Shown: positions 1 through 12,895 of the stretch, piece after piece
Position numbering within the stretch: position 1 is the stretch's first letter
How the letters are laid out: each line of letters begins with the position of its first letter
Assembly: GCF_014905175.1 (NCBI RefSeq)
Contig: NC_057792.1
Coordinates: forward strand, 8,246,001 to 8,310,000
From: Aphidius gifuensis
Lineage: Eukaryota > Arthropoda > Insecta > Hymenoptera > Braconidae
DNA: 64,000 bases
Reading direction: 5' to 3'
Program-made: the position numbers and the translations under genes
The notes under the pieces: generated by a model
Databases searched by the model: none
Seen by the model: only the letters and a program-made list of their open reading frames with translations
Told to the model about the DNA's origin: nothing

Positions 1-345
1 GACTATCGATTATTTGAATGAAATCGATATTTTATTTATTAAAACGTGTAATTAAATAAATATTAAAGAGGGAATGATAATATATCGATTATTTAGATAA
101 AATCGATTTTTTATTCAATAAAAATGTTGAATATTTAAAAGGCAATAATAATATATCGATTATTAAATTACAATCGAAATCGTTTTGAAATAACAACGTG
201 TAAATGTTAAATATTTGAAAAGGGAATAATAAAATATCAATTATTCAAATAAAATCGATCTTTTATTTATTAAAAATGTTGAATATTCAAAAGGTGATAA
301 TAATATATCGATTATTAAATCAAAATCGATATGTTGTTAATCATT
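1..345. repeat. Degenerate tandem repeat, period about 70-80 bp
   Basis: About five units, each opening with a variant of ATATCGATTATT followed by AAAATCGAT, begin near 5, 83, 153, 234 and 303. The units are AT-rich and carry no open reading frame. The array stops shortly before the inverted-repeat unit that starts at 511. Confidence 0.7.
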
Positions 346-510
346 ATCATGTAAATAATAACTGTCTGACAGTGCTATTAACTTTCGAAACTACTTGAAA
401 CAAATTCAGCATATCATTAATTCTTAAATACTTATAAACAAATAATGTTAATTCGTAAATATTTGAAACCAATTCAAAATATTATTAATTATTATTATAT
501 AAATAATAAT

Positions 511-960
511 AGTAGTTATACAGGGCCGGTTTTGGATCAGTGGTGAGGGGTTAAGGGGACAGGGGTCGGGATCGGGGGTGTAAGATCGGGGGGTCGGAGT
601 CGGGGAGTCAGATCGGAGGTGTGAAGCGATATCGTAGTATGACACATCGGGATCGGGGTTGACAGATCGGAGGTGTGAAATGAAAGAGGTCTGCCATCAT
701 ATATCAAGGTGTCAGATTGAAGGTCAAGGATTCGTTGATAATTATTTATTTTTATTTTAAATTTTTTATATATTATATTAATGAATTTCGGGGATCGAAA
801 ATTCTAGAAGCATCTAGAAAATTCGAGAAGGTTTGAGATGCTTCCAGAACTTTTGAGTTACTTCTTTCATAATTATAATATTAATAATACTATTAATAAT
901 AATATTGATAATGATAAGATATCATAGTCTGACACCATTTTTATTATCAGATGGTCAGAT
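511..960 (+). repeat. Left terminal inverted repeat of the 15.9-kb element
   Basis: A G-rich stretch at about 540-720 carries repeated GATCGGGG and GATCGGAGGTGTGAA words. It is followed by an AT-rich part ending near CATAGTCTGACACC. The same order appears reverse-complemented at 15780-16391. The right arm is longer because it holds an extra copy of the CAGATCGGAGGTGTGAAGC segment and extra sequence around the TCTAGAA words. Confidence 0.8.
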
Positions 961-1002
961 CGAAAAAATTAATGTAATTCTAATAATTTTTATTAATAGT
1001 TT

Positions 1003-1560
1003 AATAAAATTTGTTTGATGCACAATAAGAAATATTTTACGGTCAACAAATTTAATTGTGTTGTGTTTAACAAATTTTATTCGAAGGTAAAACAGTTTTT
1101 ATTAAATCTATCAATTCATTCATCAAATTAAAACAACTGTAATATTACTGCATAAGTTATTAGTATAAAATGTCAAATAATTTTCATTATGTTTCATCAC
1201 GTATATAATAATTATCTTGCAATAAATATTCTAAGCGTGCAAACTAATCTATATTTGTTTTAACTTTCGTGAGTTATACGATGGATTGCATTTATCGATT
1301 ACAAGCAATATCTTATACACAAGAAATATAATTTTGTGAAGAAAAAGAAATCGATCAACAAAATTTGTTGATACATTCTTATTGTAATATTTGTGGTTAG
1401 TCATGGGATAGCAAAGAATTATATGATAATCATTAAAAATTACATGACAATAAAGATTCATTATTGCTATTTAAATGTTATATTTATTCACTAACATTGG
1501 ATTGTCAAGAAGCTGTTAAATTACAGCATTTCCAGAATATTCTTGATTATTCATTTTGGG
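1003..1560 (+). repeat. Segment duplicated at 4244-4870 with degenerate zinc-finger-like coding remnant
   Basis: The segment matches 4244-4870 in the same orientation over more than 500 bp. Shared landmarks are a TTTGTTTGA[TC]GCACAATAA stretch, CTTGCAATAAATATTCTAAG and a GATTACAAGCAATATC stretch. Both copies contain a broken reading frame with the pattern C-x2-C followed by H-x4-H (near 1388-1450), which suggests a dead C2H2 finger. Neither copy has a continuous frame. The gene downstream of the first copy belongs to a family seen again in Maverick copy B. Confidence 0.6.
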
Positions 1561-1685
1561 GGCAAGTTCTATAAGAACGTTGATTTTTTTTGTTTGAGAA
1601 ATTAGTAAACTGCAAACTTTCGTGCTCACAACACTTGAATAAAAACTCGGTGTTCAACATCTCGCCTTTATAACATTGCATAAAA

Positions 1686-2160
1686 ATGGCAATGATTGTT
1701 GATATTCAAGGTTTTCAGTTATCTGATAAGTTTATTCTAAAAGAATTCGCGTGCATCAGTTTACATGATGATAAAATCGATCACATAATAATTACACCAC
1801 CTGTACCATGGAATAAATTAGATCCAAAATATAAATCATTCAACAATTGCTGTGCACTATTCTGGCGAGGTGATGTACAATTTGACAGTTCATTTAAAAA
1901 AATCAATGAAATTTTGAAAGCAGCTGAGTTTATTTGTGTCAAAGGATTATAACAAAAAAAGTGGTTAGAAAATATTATCAATCATTCAAAACGAGTACTT
2001 GATCTTCATGATTATGGTTGTTCAGCTTTGAAAAAAATACAAATACCTCTTTATAAAAATCACGAATGTGGATATACAAAGATCAAACGCAGAGGAAACG
2101 TTTCACATACAAACTGTGCGGAAAAAAAACGTTTTAAATTTAAGACACTGGTATATATCA
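1686..2160 (+). pseudogene. Broken copy of a conserved Maverick-associated gene (MAxxVDxQGF family)
   Basis: The ATG at 1686 opens a frame beginning MAMIVDIQGF, followed by FILKEFA and a PPVPWNKL segment. It is closed by a TAA at 1950-1952 directly before QKKWLENI. The same frame then stays open to about 2160 with conserved Cys and Asn residues near its end. The homologue at 54726-55525 has the same order: MAIFVDFQGF, then VKG-x-x-KKWL. Proteins with this start are common beside Polinton genes in arthropod genomes. I recall no experimentally assigned role; the conserved early Asp and Glu may suggest a nuclease-like fold, but that is a guess. One in-frame stop breaks this copy. Confidence 0.6.
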
Positions 2161-2252
2161 ATGTAAGTATATGTTTATTAAAATAAAAAATAATTATATT
2201 TTAGAATAATATTTTATCTGATTTTTTAAAAAAATTAACTGATTTTTTCAGG

Positions 2253-2672
2253 TTATTACAAGGAGATTGCTGGGGTGAATCTAAAATTTATTCGAAATTT
2301 TTATCATCATACTCAACATACATCCATAAATTCAATCAATTGAAAAGTTTTCATGAGGATTTACAACTCTTTTGGAAAAGTATGGAGCTACTAAGGAAAG
2401 ATTTTGGTGCGAAAACACATGAAGAAGTGTTTGGATTGTCTAATAATCAAACACCTTTGATTTATTTGTCTACAACACGACCATGGATTCCAGATCTTCA
2501 TCAGCTCGTTGGAAAATATTTTGATAAATCATCATATACTGACTCTGAACGATTGATAAATGATTTATTTAAGTTATGGGACGAAAATGAAAATGAAAAA
2601 TTGAAGCTTCACATTCAAGGAAAAGAAGAAGAAGAAATTATACAAATAGAAGATGATGAAACGGAAGAATAA
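2253..2672 (+). CDS. Partial open frame, unknown, probable 3' exon or gene end
   Basis: A continuous frame of about 139 residues begins just after a pyrimidine-rich TTTTTTCAG (to about 2250), so it may be a 3' exon; the first ATG is internal. It includes GDCWGESKIYSKF near the start and an acidic C-terminus (EEEEIIQIEDDETEE). It follows the broken MAMIVDIQGF gene and may belong to the same transcription unit. I do not recognise the product. Confidence 0.4.
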   Translation, partial: LLQGDCWGESKIYSKFLSSYSTYIHKFNQLKSFHEDLQLFWKSMELLRKDFGAKTHEEVFGLSNNQTPLIYLSTTRPWIPDLHQLVGKYFDKSSYTDSERLINDLFKLWDENENEKLKLHIQGKEEEEIIQIEDDETEE

Positions 2673-2954
2673 TTTTTCAATCACAAAAATAACTATCGGA
2701 ATAAATATTCATTTTTTTAAATCAAAATTTTTTTCTGTAAATTATTTTCCTATTCTAATTATATATAAATATATGAAAAAAATAAAATAAAAAAAAGCAA
2801 TACTTATATTTAAAAAATTGATGATATTTTTTTATTAATATCAGACTGATGATAATAAATAATAAATAAATAAATGACTGAAGACAAGCAGAGCTAAGAA
2901 AAAGATACACAGCACGAACTATGAAAATGTAGTCTTGACATTAAATTTCAATTA

Positions 2955-3736
2955 CCGTGGTGGCACCAGTACTCGGACACCCCCTAGTAGTCGGACACTT
3001 GGCTGTTATTCAGTAATTATGGCGATAGTTTTTATTTTAAAATTCAAACAATTTTTTAAAATATTTCTAGGTCTCATATTCTCCAATTTAAACAGACGGT
3101 TTTTTTTATAAATAATAGAAATATTTTCAAATGAATATGAAAAGTAGAATAAAATTATGTGACACTCAAACAGCTTTAGAGGGCACTGTAAGTGTCGTAT
3201 CGTCAGATTGCTAATTAAACCATCAATTTATGCGTCTATCAAATATAATTAATTTTGTGTTTGATACCAATTTCCGTAAAAAATGTTTGGATTACATAAA
3301 AAAAATTTTTAATAAAAATTTTATAAATATAAATGATAAAGTCCGACTACTGGGGTTCTTTTATTTCATCAAATTTTATCTGGGACCAGTATCCGGACAC
3401 TAATAACAACTAGTAAAACTGACAGTATTATCAAACATAACCTAAATTTGTTTGACGTTGATATTTTTCTGCCTGTCTAGAAACTGGTACCTTAACTTGG
3501 CTAACGTGTGCAACCACTGGTTCTCATATATTTTAGATCTCCGGATACTGGGGAAATTGAAAAATTTTTTAATTAATTAAATTTTCACTGAATTTATAAT
3601 TGATACGAGTTTTTTTTTTAATGAAGGGTATTATTATAAAGAATTTAAAAATAATAATGATTTTTTTAAATATATTTTTTAGAGTTTAAATAGTTTAAAT
3701 TACGCCTCTACCGTCCGAGTACTAGTGCCACCACGG
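2955..3736. mobile_element. MITE with 24-bp terminal inverted repeats, TA target duplication
   Basis: Left end CCGTGGTGGCACCAGTACT is matched by the reverse complement of the right end (…AGTACTAGTGCCACCACGG), with one mismatch over about 24 bases. TA flanks both sides (2953-2954 and 3737-3738), as in Tc1/mariner-type insertions. The 782-bp interior is AT-rich, has no transposase frame, and repeats the terminal words GTCCGACTACTGG and CCGGACACT internally. Confidence 0.85.
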
Positions 3737-4243
3737 TATATTAATATTATATAATAATCAAATAATGAAGGTATTATATAATTAAAAAAAAAAAATTGTC
3801 ATTATTTTATCGATATGATATATGATAAATACCGATATTATCGATATAACGATAATTTGAAAAAATATATATTGACCGATAATAATATTTTTTTAATCGC
3901 CGATATATTATTATCGGTCTTTTTTCAACTAATCGCTGATCCCTAATTGAAAGAAAATTAAACTTTATTTATTCTTGAGTTTCTCATATTTGATTTTCCC
4001 ATATTGATTTGATTTTTAGAACATTTTATAACAATTCGTAACATTTTAGAACAATTCTGAAACATTTTAGAACAATTTGGAACATTTTAGAACATTACTT
4101 ATTATTAATAATTCATAATAATAATGATTATTATCATATAACTATTATTATTAATCATTTATAATAATATACGAATATTTTTTTTGTTTATTGTTAAGGA
4201 ATAATCAATTTTATTCTTAATTACACTAAAAAATTGGTGTAAT

Positions 4244-4990
4244 TCTGATAATTTTTATTAATAATTTAATAAATTTTGTTTGACGCACAATAAAAAAATC
4301 ATTATATGGTCAACACAGTAAAAAATGTCATTGTGCTTAATAAAAATTTTTTATTAAATCCGTTAATTCATATATCGAATAAAAAACAACTGTAATATTA
4401 TTTTAATCTTTATATTATAATGAATAAATTGAATTATTAGTATAAAATGTCAAACAATTTTTATCATATTTCATCACGTATGTAATAATTATCTTGCAAT
4501 AAATATTCTAAGCGTGCAAACTAATCCATATTTGTTTTAACTTTTGTATGTTATACGATGGATTGAATTTATTGATTACAAGCAATATCATATACACAAG
4601 AAATATAATACTGAGAGGAAAAAGAAATTGATCAACAAAATCTGTGAAAATCATTTTACAACAAAAGAACAACTTTTAAATTGTATAAAAATGGTACACT
4701 TTTATTGTAATTTGCGGTTTATCATGTGATAGCAAAGAATCATATGATAATCATTAAAAATTACATGACAATGAAGATCCATTATTGCTATTTAAATTCA
4801 ATATTTATCCATAAACATTTGATCGTTAAGAAGCTGTTAAATTACTCAATGAAAAATGTCATATTGATAGTTCCTCAAGTGATAGCACATAGTAAAAATA
4901 GCACAATACCATTAACTGATACCAAACAAGTACAAATAACAAATAACATAATGCCAATCCATCAGATATCAGTATAAATTTTGTGAAGCT
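4244..4990 (+). repeat. Second copy of the 1003-1560 segment, non-coding remnant
   Basis: Direct duplicate of the first segment, continuing further 3' to about 4990. The frames here (for example 4544-4729 and 4726-4977) are short, shifted relative to each other, and match the degenerate finger-like remnant of the first copy. The downstream part contains an open stretch rich in Thr and Asn that I do not recognise. Confidence 0.55.
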
Positions 4991-7320
4991 ACTTGCAAAG
5001 ATGACAAACCTTGCAGGTTAATGATAATTATTTTTTTATTGAAAAACAAAATTATAAATATCATAATTTGATTTAAGATATTCATAGGCTTTTCAATTTC
5101 AATTAAAATTTCAATAATGTTAATATTTTTAATTAGTTTTCTTATATTTTGTCAATTTAAATAAACAATTAATTAATTAATTTTTTTCTTTTTTTTCGGA
5201 ATAATTTTTTAGTATTGGAATCATTAATTCAATATTGTTATTGATATTTTTATATAAACAACTCATCTTGAATAAATAATCGAAATGCTTCGAAATATAA
5301 TTCTTTATATCTACAGATAATTTTTGAATTCCGAAATTGAATAATCATGTTACAGTAATTTTATTATTAAATATTTATTTGTTGTTGTTGTTTTTTTCTT
5401 TTGCAGAGATCATTCTATACCATGGTGCATATTCACAAAATAGTGACTTAACATTTTCAATACCAGACGATGAAGTAATAAAAAATAGACTATATGACGA
5501 TCTCTTTGACCTTTTTTTTAAATCATTAGTTAACTAACCCACATCATAAAGAATTAGTTACACAGTATACACATTCAATCCATTTTATTATTTTTCTTTT
5601 TATTATTTATTTATTTTTAGATGAATCAATTTTTATAATTATCCCGGGGTTCCTCTATGACTTGAAAATTTATTAATCAAATTATTAATTTTTCTTTTGA
5701 AAGAATTTCATACTATTGCCATCGATTTTGTACTTATGTTTTCATTTATTCTAAATTGGGTTTGGCAATTTGTACTAAAAAAGTTCAATAATAAAAAAAG
5801 CTTGCCCACACTCATCAGGTGTCAGTAAATTAAAAGATTAAAAATTAACACTATTCACTTTATAACCAGCTTACTAAATCAATTATAAATAATTTTTTAA
5901 TTTTTTTTGACCTGTAAAAGTAGTAACACATCACTTATAATCTGACAAATACAACTGCCACTACTTAAACAACTCAGACAAATCATCTTCTACATATTTT
6001 GATAAATTATCAATTTTTCCAGCATAATAAAAATGCCATCTTTCATCATTATCATTAATTAATTTAATTAATTATTAAAAAAATATTTTGTAATATAATT
6101 AAATAATTGTAATATACCATTTATTCAATTTTAAATTTCTTTTTAGGGAATTTTAATTTCCTATTGTTTTCGCTTTTCATCTGGACCCCCCTCCCCAACC
6201 ATGGTAGACCCCCCCCCCCCCAAAAATTTTCTAAGTTCCTTAATCTAAATACGATAAATATGGGGAACATCATTAAATATGGAGGAAAATATAGAAAAAT
6301 CACTGAATATAAAGAAAAAAAACGATAAATATGGAAAAATATCAGTAAATATAAAAAAAAAAGCGCTAAATATAAAGAAAACTCTTATAATTATGGGAAA
6401 ATATCAGGGAAATATCAGTAAATATGAAGGAAAAATTACTGAATATGAAGAAAAATACGATACATATGGGAAAATATCAGTAAATGTAAAGAACAATGTA
6501 GAAAAAAATAGAAAAATATCAAAGAAAAATCAGTGAATATAAAGAAAAAAAAAGGAAATAAATATGGGAAAATTATGCCCCCCCCCCCCGAAAATTTTCT
6601 AAGTCTCTTAATTAATCTAAACACGATGAATATGGAAAATGAAGAAAAATATGGGAAAATAAAGAATATATAAACGAATAAACAAAAATATAGAAAAATC
6701 ACTGAATATAAAGAAAAATACGATAATTATAGGAAAATATTAGGAAAATATCAGTAAACAAAAAAGAAAAGTATAGCAAAATATCATGGAAAAATCATAT
6801 TTTTCAACAAAAAGATTTAAAAAAAAATTATTAACATGATAAATTATTAAATATTCAATTTAAACAAAATATATACGATCACTGGAGAATTAGTGAGAAA
6901 AATTAATGAACAATACCCATCAATAAATAATAAAGAAATAATGATACCAGTAGAAGCTAATATATAATTCGATGACGATGAGGAAAATGAAAATATACCA
7001 AACATTAATTTCGAGTTTAAAAAAATACAAGAAATTGTACATCTACCAATTAATTCATTTGCAGGCAAAATAATTTTAGCAAAAAAAAAAAAAAAAAAAA
7101 AGTAATATTCACATTATTTAGATATCATCGCAATCATAACAGCAATAAATTAAGTGGAATTTATAATATCAGGACGGTTATTAAAATAAGAACAATAACA
7201 TTAGCAGACGACAGTGATTATGAAGTAAAATAAAATTTAAATGAAAAAAAGTTTGATTAAATAAAGATAATAAATTTACCAAAGAAAATATATTTTAGAT
7301 TGAACTAACTATATGGAATG
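4991..7320. other. AT-rich interior of the 15.9-kb unit, no supported gene
   Basis: Nothing here is supported as a gene. A short frame at about 5406-5537 follows a TTTTGCAG and contains an acidic segment, but it has no partner exon. At 6250-6790 the sequence is a degenerate array of AAATAT[GA]GGAAAAATATCAGT words interrupted by two runs of eight to ten C (6210 and 6580 regions). At 6960-7080 there is a short open stretch with a DDDEENEN acidic run that ends in a poly-A tract. Confidence 0.5.
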
Positions 7321-7950
7321 AAAAGGCAGAAAATTTCTAGGGAAAAAAGGGTGATGTGATAGTATTAAAGGAATTTATTTATTTATTTATTTATTTATTT
7401 ATAATTAGTGTTCTGCGGCAGTAGCCATTATAGAACACAAGTAGTAGTATTACATAATACCAATATGATACATAGTTATATAAACAACAAAATACAAAAA
7501 TTGTGGTGATAAATACAGTTCAATTTTAATCTTACAATAGAAAATAATTGAATTGAAAATAAATGGATAAAAAAATTAAGAATATAATGACGACTTCAGC
7601 AACAACTAAAACGTCAAATCCTGATTCAACCGAGAGAAAAAAGTAAATAGAATAAATACAATTGAACTCGACAATTTTGTAATAAATATTTAACATTGAC
7701 AGGCTAAAATCATAGTACAACAAAATGAATAAAAACAGAGAGTTTAAAAGGTTAGAAGAAAGCGATTCTCGACATGGAGATGACCCATTAGAAGGAACAA
7801 GCAAAATGAATGAAAATTGAATAAATTTTAGCTGTAACAATAATCATTGTAACAATAGAGAATGAAATAAATTTGTAGTCACGAAATATATAAGGAATTA
7901 GAATGGGGAAGGCACAGTTGCTTCAGCAACTATATGATCATTTTTTTTTT
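7320..7950 (-). repeat. Dispersed repeat, inverted copy at about 51750-52390
   Basis: Reading the minus strand from GTTGCTGAAGCAACTGTGCC at the right end, the sequence resembles the plus strand from about 51760 onward. It passes through TCTATTGTTACAATGAT and the CATTTTG[CT]TTGTTCCTTC segment. The copies carry leucine-rich accidental frames but no recognisable protein. A TTTA-repeat microsatellite lies at about 7374-7402. Confidence 0.6.
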
Positions 7951-9038
7951 TATATTATCTTCCATCAATATTATTTTGCATATGAGCTTGTAAAATAATT
8001 AGCATGTTAAATAAAAAAATTATAGCGCCCCCTCATGCCTAAAATCTTTTTACTTTACTGATGCGTCATAAGTAGTGTGAGTGTTGCCGGCTTATATTTA
8101 CAGACACTAATACTACTTTAGCAATGAACATTCAGGGGGAAGTTCCAAAACCGTACATTTCTTGTAAGAGGAGGATAGAAAAAGAGATAATAGATTGAGC
8201 CAGAAGAGATAGAGAGAAGGATAGAGCTAAAAGAATAAAACCGAACGACGGTATTGGAACGTACCCCAAGTTTTCAATGTAATTCAGCCGGCTGAAACCC
8301 GTAAATTCAAAAAGTAATTAGCCAATATCTTTTAAACGCCACTGAGGAAATGGATAATTTTTTTTTCATTAATTTCGTGTTTGTAAAGAGTACAAATCTG
8401 TAGAAAAAAAATCAAAATTTAAATTAAGAGTTTTAAAAGTACAAGCGCAAACGTGCCTATACTTCCTATGCTTGCGTGTTAAAGTTGTCAACTTTGACAC
8501 TAATTATCTGGATTTTGACGCAGAGGGAAATTACGAAAAAATTCCACCAAATAGATAATTATTTCATTTAAACATTAAAAAAAAAAATCGAAAATTAAAT
8601 TACGGGAATTTCATTTAAAAACAACCTTAAATGCATTGCACAATGATTAAATTTCATCAACGAACATTTGAGTATATTTAAAATTTCGTTAAGTGAAAAA
8701 ATTGATAATAAAAGCTGTTTTTTTTTATAAAATAAATATATGTACTACTAAAGTTATCATCATTAATATATATATAATTTTTATTATAAGGATGTATATG
8801 TCTCAAATAATAATATCTGATTGAGTATTAAGGAGTATGTTGATAATTGTTAATAAATAATTGTTATTATTCATATAACAAGACCACTGGACAAGATAGT
8901 AATCAAATATTTATAGCAATTGGAAGAAGATGGTTTTAACGTATATTTTATTCGGGCAATTGGTAAATTTTCATGATATTTATTCAAGATTTAATTTGAA
9001 ATTGAATTTAAATCGTACTAAATCAAGTGATAATTGTG
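7951..9038. other. Non-coding AT-rich sequence
   Basis: No gene is supported. The segment holds a slightly more GC-rich patch at 8020-8300 without a long frame, then AT-rich filler. From about 8880 it carries a degenerate coding-like stretch leading into the tandem repeat at 9039. Confidence 0.4.
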
Positions 9039-9257
9039 TTGACTTTACAAAAGTAGATAAAAATTTACGTGATGGAAAAAAATGAAATATTTGATAATTA
9101 AGTGATACTGCACAAAATCACGTTAGAGTATTAGCTGGAGTTGAATTGTTGACTTTACAAAAGTAGATAAAAATTTACGTGATGGAAAAAAATGAAATAT
9201 TTGATAATTAAGTGATACTGCTCAAAATCAAGTTAGAATATTAGCTGGAGTTGAATT
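9039..9257 (+). repeat. Two tandem 110-bp units followed by an open coding-like stretch
   Basis: Unit 1 (about 9039-9148) and unit 2 (about 9149-9257) are almost identical, both starting GTTGACTTTACAAAAGTAG. In the frame that includes DTAQN, the sequence after the second unit stays open to about 9430 and is rich in Arg and Asp, but it has no start codon. It then runs into the inverted-repeat element at 9428. This could be an exon fragment; the product is not recognised. Confidence 0.6.
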
Positions 9258-9427
9258 TACAAGAAGAGAAAGATCAAGACAGACTGTTGTTGGTCCGTTA
9301 TGTCTTAGAAAACATAATGGAAGAGACAAAAGACTTGATGATGACTTTCCAACATTTGAAAATTTTAAAAATCCTCTTATTATTTATTACAATTTTATTA
9401 TTAAGCTATTATATATCAAAAAAATAT

Positions 9428-10470
9428 CCCAGGTAGAAAACTTCCGTCGGCCCGACTGTCGGCCGACTGAGTGTCCCGACTTATTAAGTCGGAGGAAAGT
9501 CGGGATTTCAGTCGGGCCGACGTCGGCTATTCTGTTAAATTCCCTTAAAGTAAAAAATTTAGAATATCGGTGCAAAGAAACTAAATTGTTGATAGATAGA
9601 CTATTTATGTTTGTAATTTGTTTTTAATCATTCTAATCATAAATATTTTTCAATAGATTAAGCATAATTTTTTGTTTTACTCGAATTAACATTAAAATGA
9701 CAGCTTGAGGTTATAGTCGAGATTTTAGACGACATTTATGAGAAAACGGTTCTCATCCAATTACTGTATATCGAAAATACTAAGCCTGCTGTTTTACCGG
9801 CAGGCTAGCGACGAGTAATTTTAAATATGCAACTTTAACAATCATGTTCATGTTTGAATCGGTTTGGATTAAATACAACTAGTTTAATAAATGAAAAAAT
9901 CATCTTGAATATTGTATGAGAATATAATTACCGATTGTTTTGACATCTATATATTGTATTGTTGACTCAGGTATATTACTATTATGATTATTATCATTAT
10001 CATGTAGGAAATAAGGTAGCTAACCATACTGCTTTTCCTTGAACATTGTTATTCATTTAATAAATAAAGTACATGTAAATTTATTAACAAAAATAGAAAA
10101 GTCCAAGGAAAAGCAGTAGCTAAGGTAAAGATGTAGCTAAGGAATTGAGGTTGCCAAAAAATTACATATCATAAATGTCGTCTAAAATCTCGACTATAAC
10201 CTCAAGCTGTCATTTTAATGTTAATTCGAGTAAAACAAAAAATTATGCTTCATCTATTGAAAAATGTTTATGATTAGAATGATTGAAAACAAATTACAAA
10301 CATAAATAGTCTATCTATCAACGATTTAGTTTCTTTGGGAAAATGCAATCGATATTCTAAATTTTTTACTTCAAGGGAATTTAACAGAATAGCCGACGTC
10401 GGCCCGACTGAAATCCCGACTTTTCTCCGACTTTATTAAGTCGGGCGCGATACATATTTTTCTACCTGGG
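9428..10470. mobile_element. Foldback MITE with arms of about 300 bp
   Basis: Both ends read CCCAGGTAGAAAA inward. The left arm (9428-9735) and right arm (about 10170-10470) are inverted copies, including a CAGTCGGGCCGACGTCGGC stretch and the segment around ATAACCTCAAGCTGTCA. The loop of about 430 bp is AT-rich and holds no transposase. No clear target duplication is visible. A 140-bp relative with similar ends lies at 46200-46339. Confidence 0.85.
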
Positions 10471-11209
10471 GCACTTGATAAATAATTTTCAGACGAATTT
10501 GATCATCAATTAACAGATTATTATAGCAATAATTACTTAAAAGCTTCTCGATTGATTATTTGTTATATGAGATGATTTTTGAAGTGAAACTTCTTTTCGC
10601 AGGGTAGTGAAAAAAAAATCAGTGTGTCGGCCATGTAACGCTCGGCGCAAGCAAACGCTCGGACCGAGCAAGCATTTGCCCATATAACTAATAAGAGTGA
10701 GTGAGTGAGTGGCTACGAGCGAGAAAAGAGATATGCTTTGAATGAATGTGTGTGTGCGTTGCCAATAGTGTAGCTGATCGGTTCGCAGCGCTTATGAAAA
10801 TAATGAATCAAAAAATTATAAATGAATACATATACTCAATTGAAAATTATTATTAGTATATTTATGTTATTGATATTATTATTATAATTATTATTTTATT
10901 ATTAATATCGATATTATTATTATGGATATAATGAATACCAATGATATTATTACTATTATTAAATTGATATTATTATTCTTCATAATGATATTATTGATAT
11001 CTATAACGATAGTATAAATAAAAATAACAACAATAATTTCAATAATATCATCGATATTAATAATAATAACAATATCGATATAATAATGATAAGATCAATA
11101 CTGACATTAATATTCAAGTATAAATATTAATAATTATTAGTATTTATATTTCAAATATCATTATTTTAAATGTTATTATTAATATAATTAATATCATTTA
11201 TATTATGAG
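10471..11209. other. AT-rich sequence with TATTAT-type simple repeats
   Basis: From about 10840 the sequence is mostly ATT/AAT trinucleotide-like repeats interspersed with GATAT words. A GC-richer patch at 10620-10780 contains CTCGGCGCAAGCAAACGCTCGG and a short GAGT repeat, but no gene. Confidence 0.5.
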
Positions 11210-11490
11210 TATAGTCATTCCTAATTCCTAATTCCTATTCCTAATTTATAATGTTATCAAAATTATTATTGACATTTGTAATCTGTATAATATTACTGAA
11301 ATAATTGTTATTAATAATATTATTACTATATATTAATTCATGGTATGCATAATAATAACAATAATAATTTCAATAATATATCATCGATAATAATAAAATC
11401 ATTGATATTAATATTATTAATATCAATATATATTAATAATAATAATAAAAATAATAATAGTACTGTTAATAATATTCAAATATAAATATT
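11210..11490 (+). repeat. Direct repeat, second copy at 12284-12560
   Basis: Both copies begin TAG[TC]CATTCCTAATTCC-like, continue TATTCCTAATTTATAATG and run about 270 bp with few differences, ending in ATTCAAATATAAATATTA. They are embedded in AT-rich trinucleotide-like DNA. A further direct repeat (12135-12260 and 12584-12710) starts ACTGTCAGAAGCCAATCCCC. Together they indicate local tandem duplication. Confidence 0.75.
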
Positions 11491-11785
11491 ATAGATATTG
11501 TTATTAATATAAATAAGATTGTTAATAATTGATAATATTATTGAAATTATTGTTATTATTATCATTTATATATATTCATAGTATAAATAATAATAATAAT
11601 AACGATAATTATATGAATAATAATGATATTGATAATAATTCTAATAATATCAATGGTATTAATAATAATAATAATATCAATAACGATATAATATTGATAA
11701 TATTATCAATATTTATAGTTTGGATATTATCGCAATATGATCGATATTATTATTATAAATATCATATTGATATCATCATTTATAC

Positions 11786-12895
11786 TATTATAGGGTTCTT
11801 CGATTCTTAGAAAAGGAATCGATCTTCAAGAATCGAATTTGTAAGAATCGGGTAGCCGATATATCGCCACAAAAAGTACTCGATTCATAAAGAATCGATT
11901 AAAAAATCGTGTTTTTATAATTATTTTTTTATTAATTTTTTTAATCATACATTATTTTTTATGTATACACAATATTAATAGAAAAAAAAACGAATGAAAT
12001 TAAATGAAAAATATGATGTTAAAAAAGAGAATATTATAAATACTAATAATAAATAATTAAATATTATTATTATTCATTAAATATTAAATATTAAATAATA
12101 TTCATATTTATATTAATATTTATTATTTATATGAGAACTGTCAGAAGCCAATCCCCAATCATCAAGTGTCAACGAACTTTGTTGTTTCTTTCTAATTTTT
12201 TTTCTTTTTTAATTTTATATTAAAAAATAGTTTAAAATAAATACAAATGATGGCCTAGGTTTATAAAAAATTAAAAAAAATTATGACTATAGTTATTCCT
12301 AATTCCTAATTCCTATTCCTAATTTATAATGTTATCAAAATTATTATTGACATTTGTATTCTGTATAATATTATTGAAATAATTGTTATTAATAATATTA
12401 TTAATATATATTAATTCATGGTATGCATAATAATAACAATAATAATTTTAATAATATATCATCGATAATAATAAAATCATTGATATTAATATTATTAATA
12501 TCGATATATATTAATAATAATAATAAAAATAATAATAGTACTGTTAATAATATTCAAATATAAATATTAGTAATTATTAGTACTGTCAGAAGCCAATCCC
12601 CAATCATCAAGTGTCAACGAACTTTGTTGTTTCTTTCTAATTTTTTTTCTTTCTTTATTTCATATTAAAAAATAGTTTAAAATCAATACAAATGATTGCC
12701 TAGGTTTATAAAACCTAAAACAATGCGCTTTGTAAGGGAGAAAAACAAGACCGATTCTTTTGGCGATATAGATATTCGGTGAAAAAGAATCGTGAATCGA
12801 TTAATCGGCTCTGAAAAGAATCGGATACTTGTACTCGATATGAATCGATCCAGTACTCGAGTACTTAAAAAATCGCCGAGAATCAAAGACCCCTA
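11786..12895. mobile_element. Possible inverted-repeat element enclosing the duplications
   Basis: The left end TAGGGTTCTTCGATTCTTAG resembles the reverse complement of the right end (TAGGGGTCTTTGATTCTCGG). Several GAATCGAT words lie inside both ends. Between them are the duplicated segments described at 11210. No transposase is visible, the ends match imperfectly, and the boundaries are approximate. Confidence 0.4.

Noticed and set aside
448..645. Minus-strand frame rich in Pro and Asp
   Set aside because: It falls within the low-complexity G/C-biased terminal repeat and is not conserved as protein in the other arm.
6121..6702. C and G homopolymer runs with opposite-strand frames
   Set aside because: Simple repeats without splice, promoter or family signals.
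11529..11810. Asn/Ile-rich 93-residue frame
   Set aside because: A translation of AAT/ATT trinucleotide repeats.
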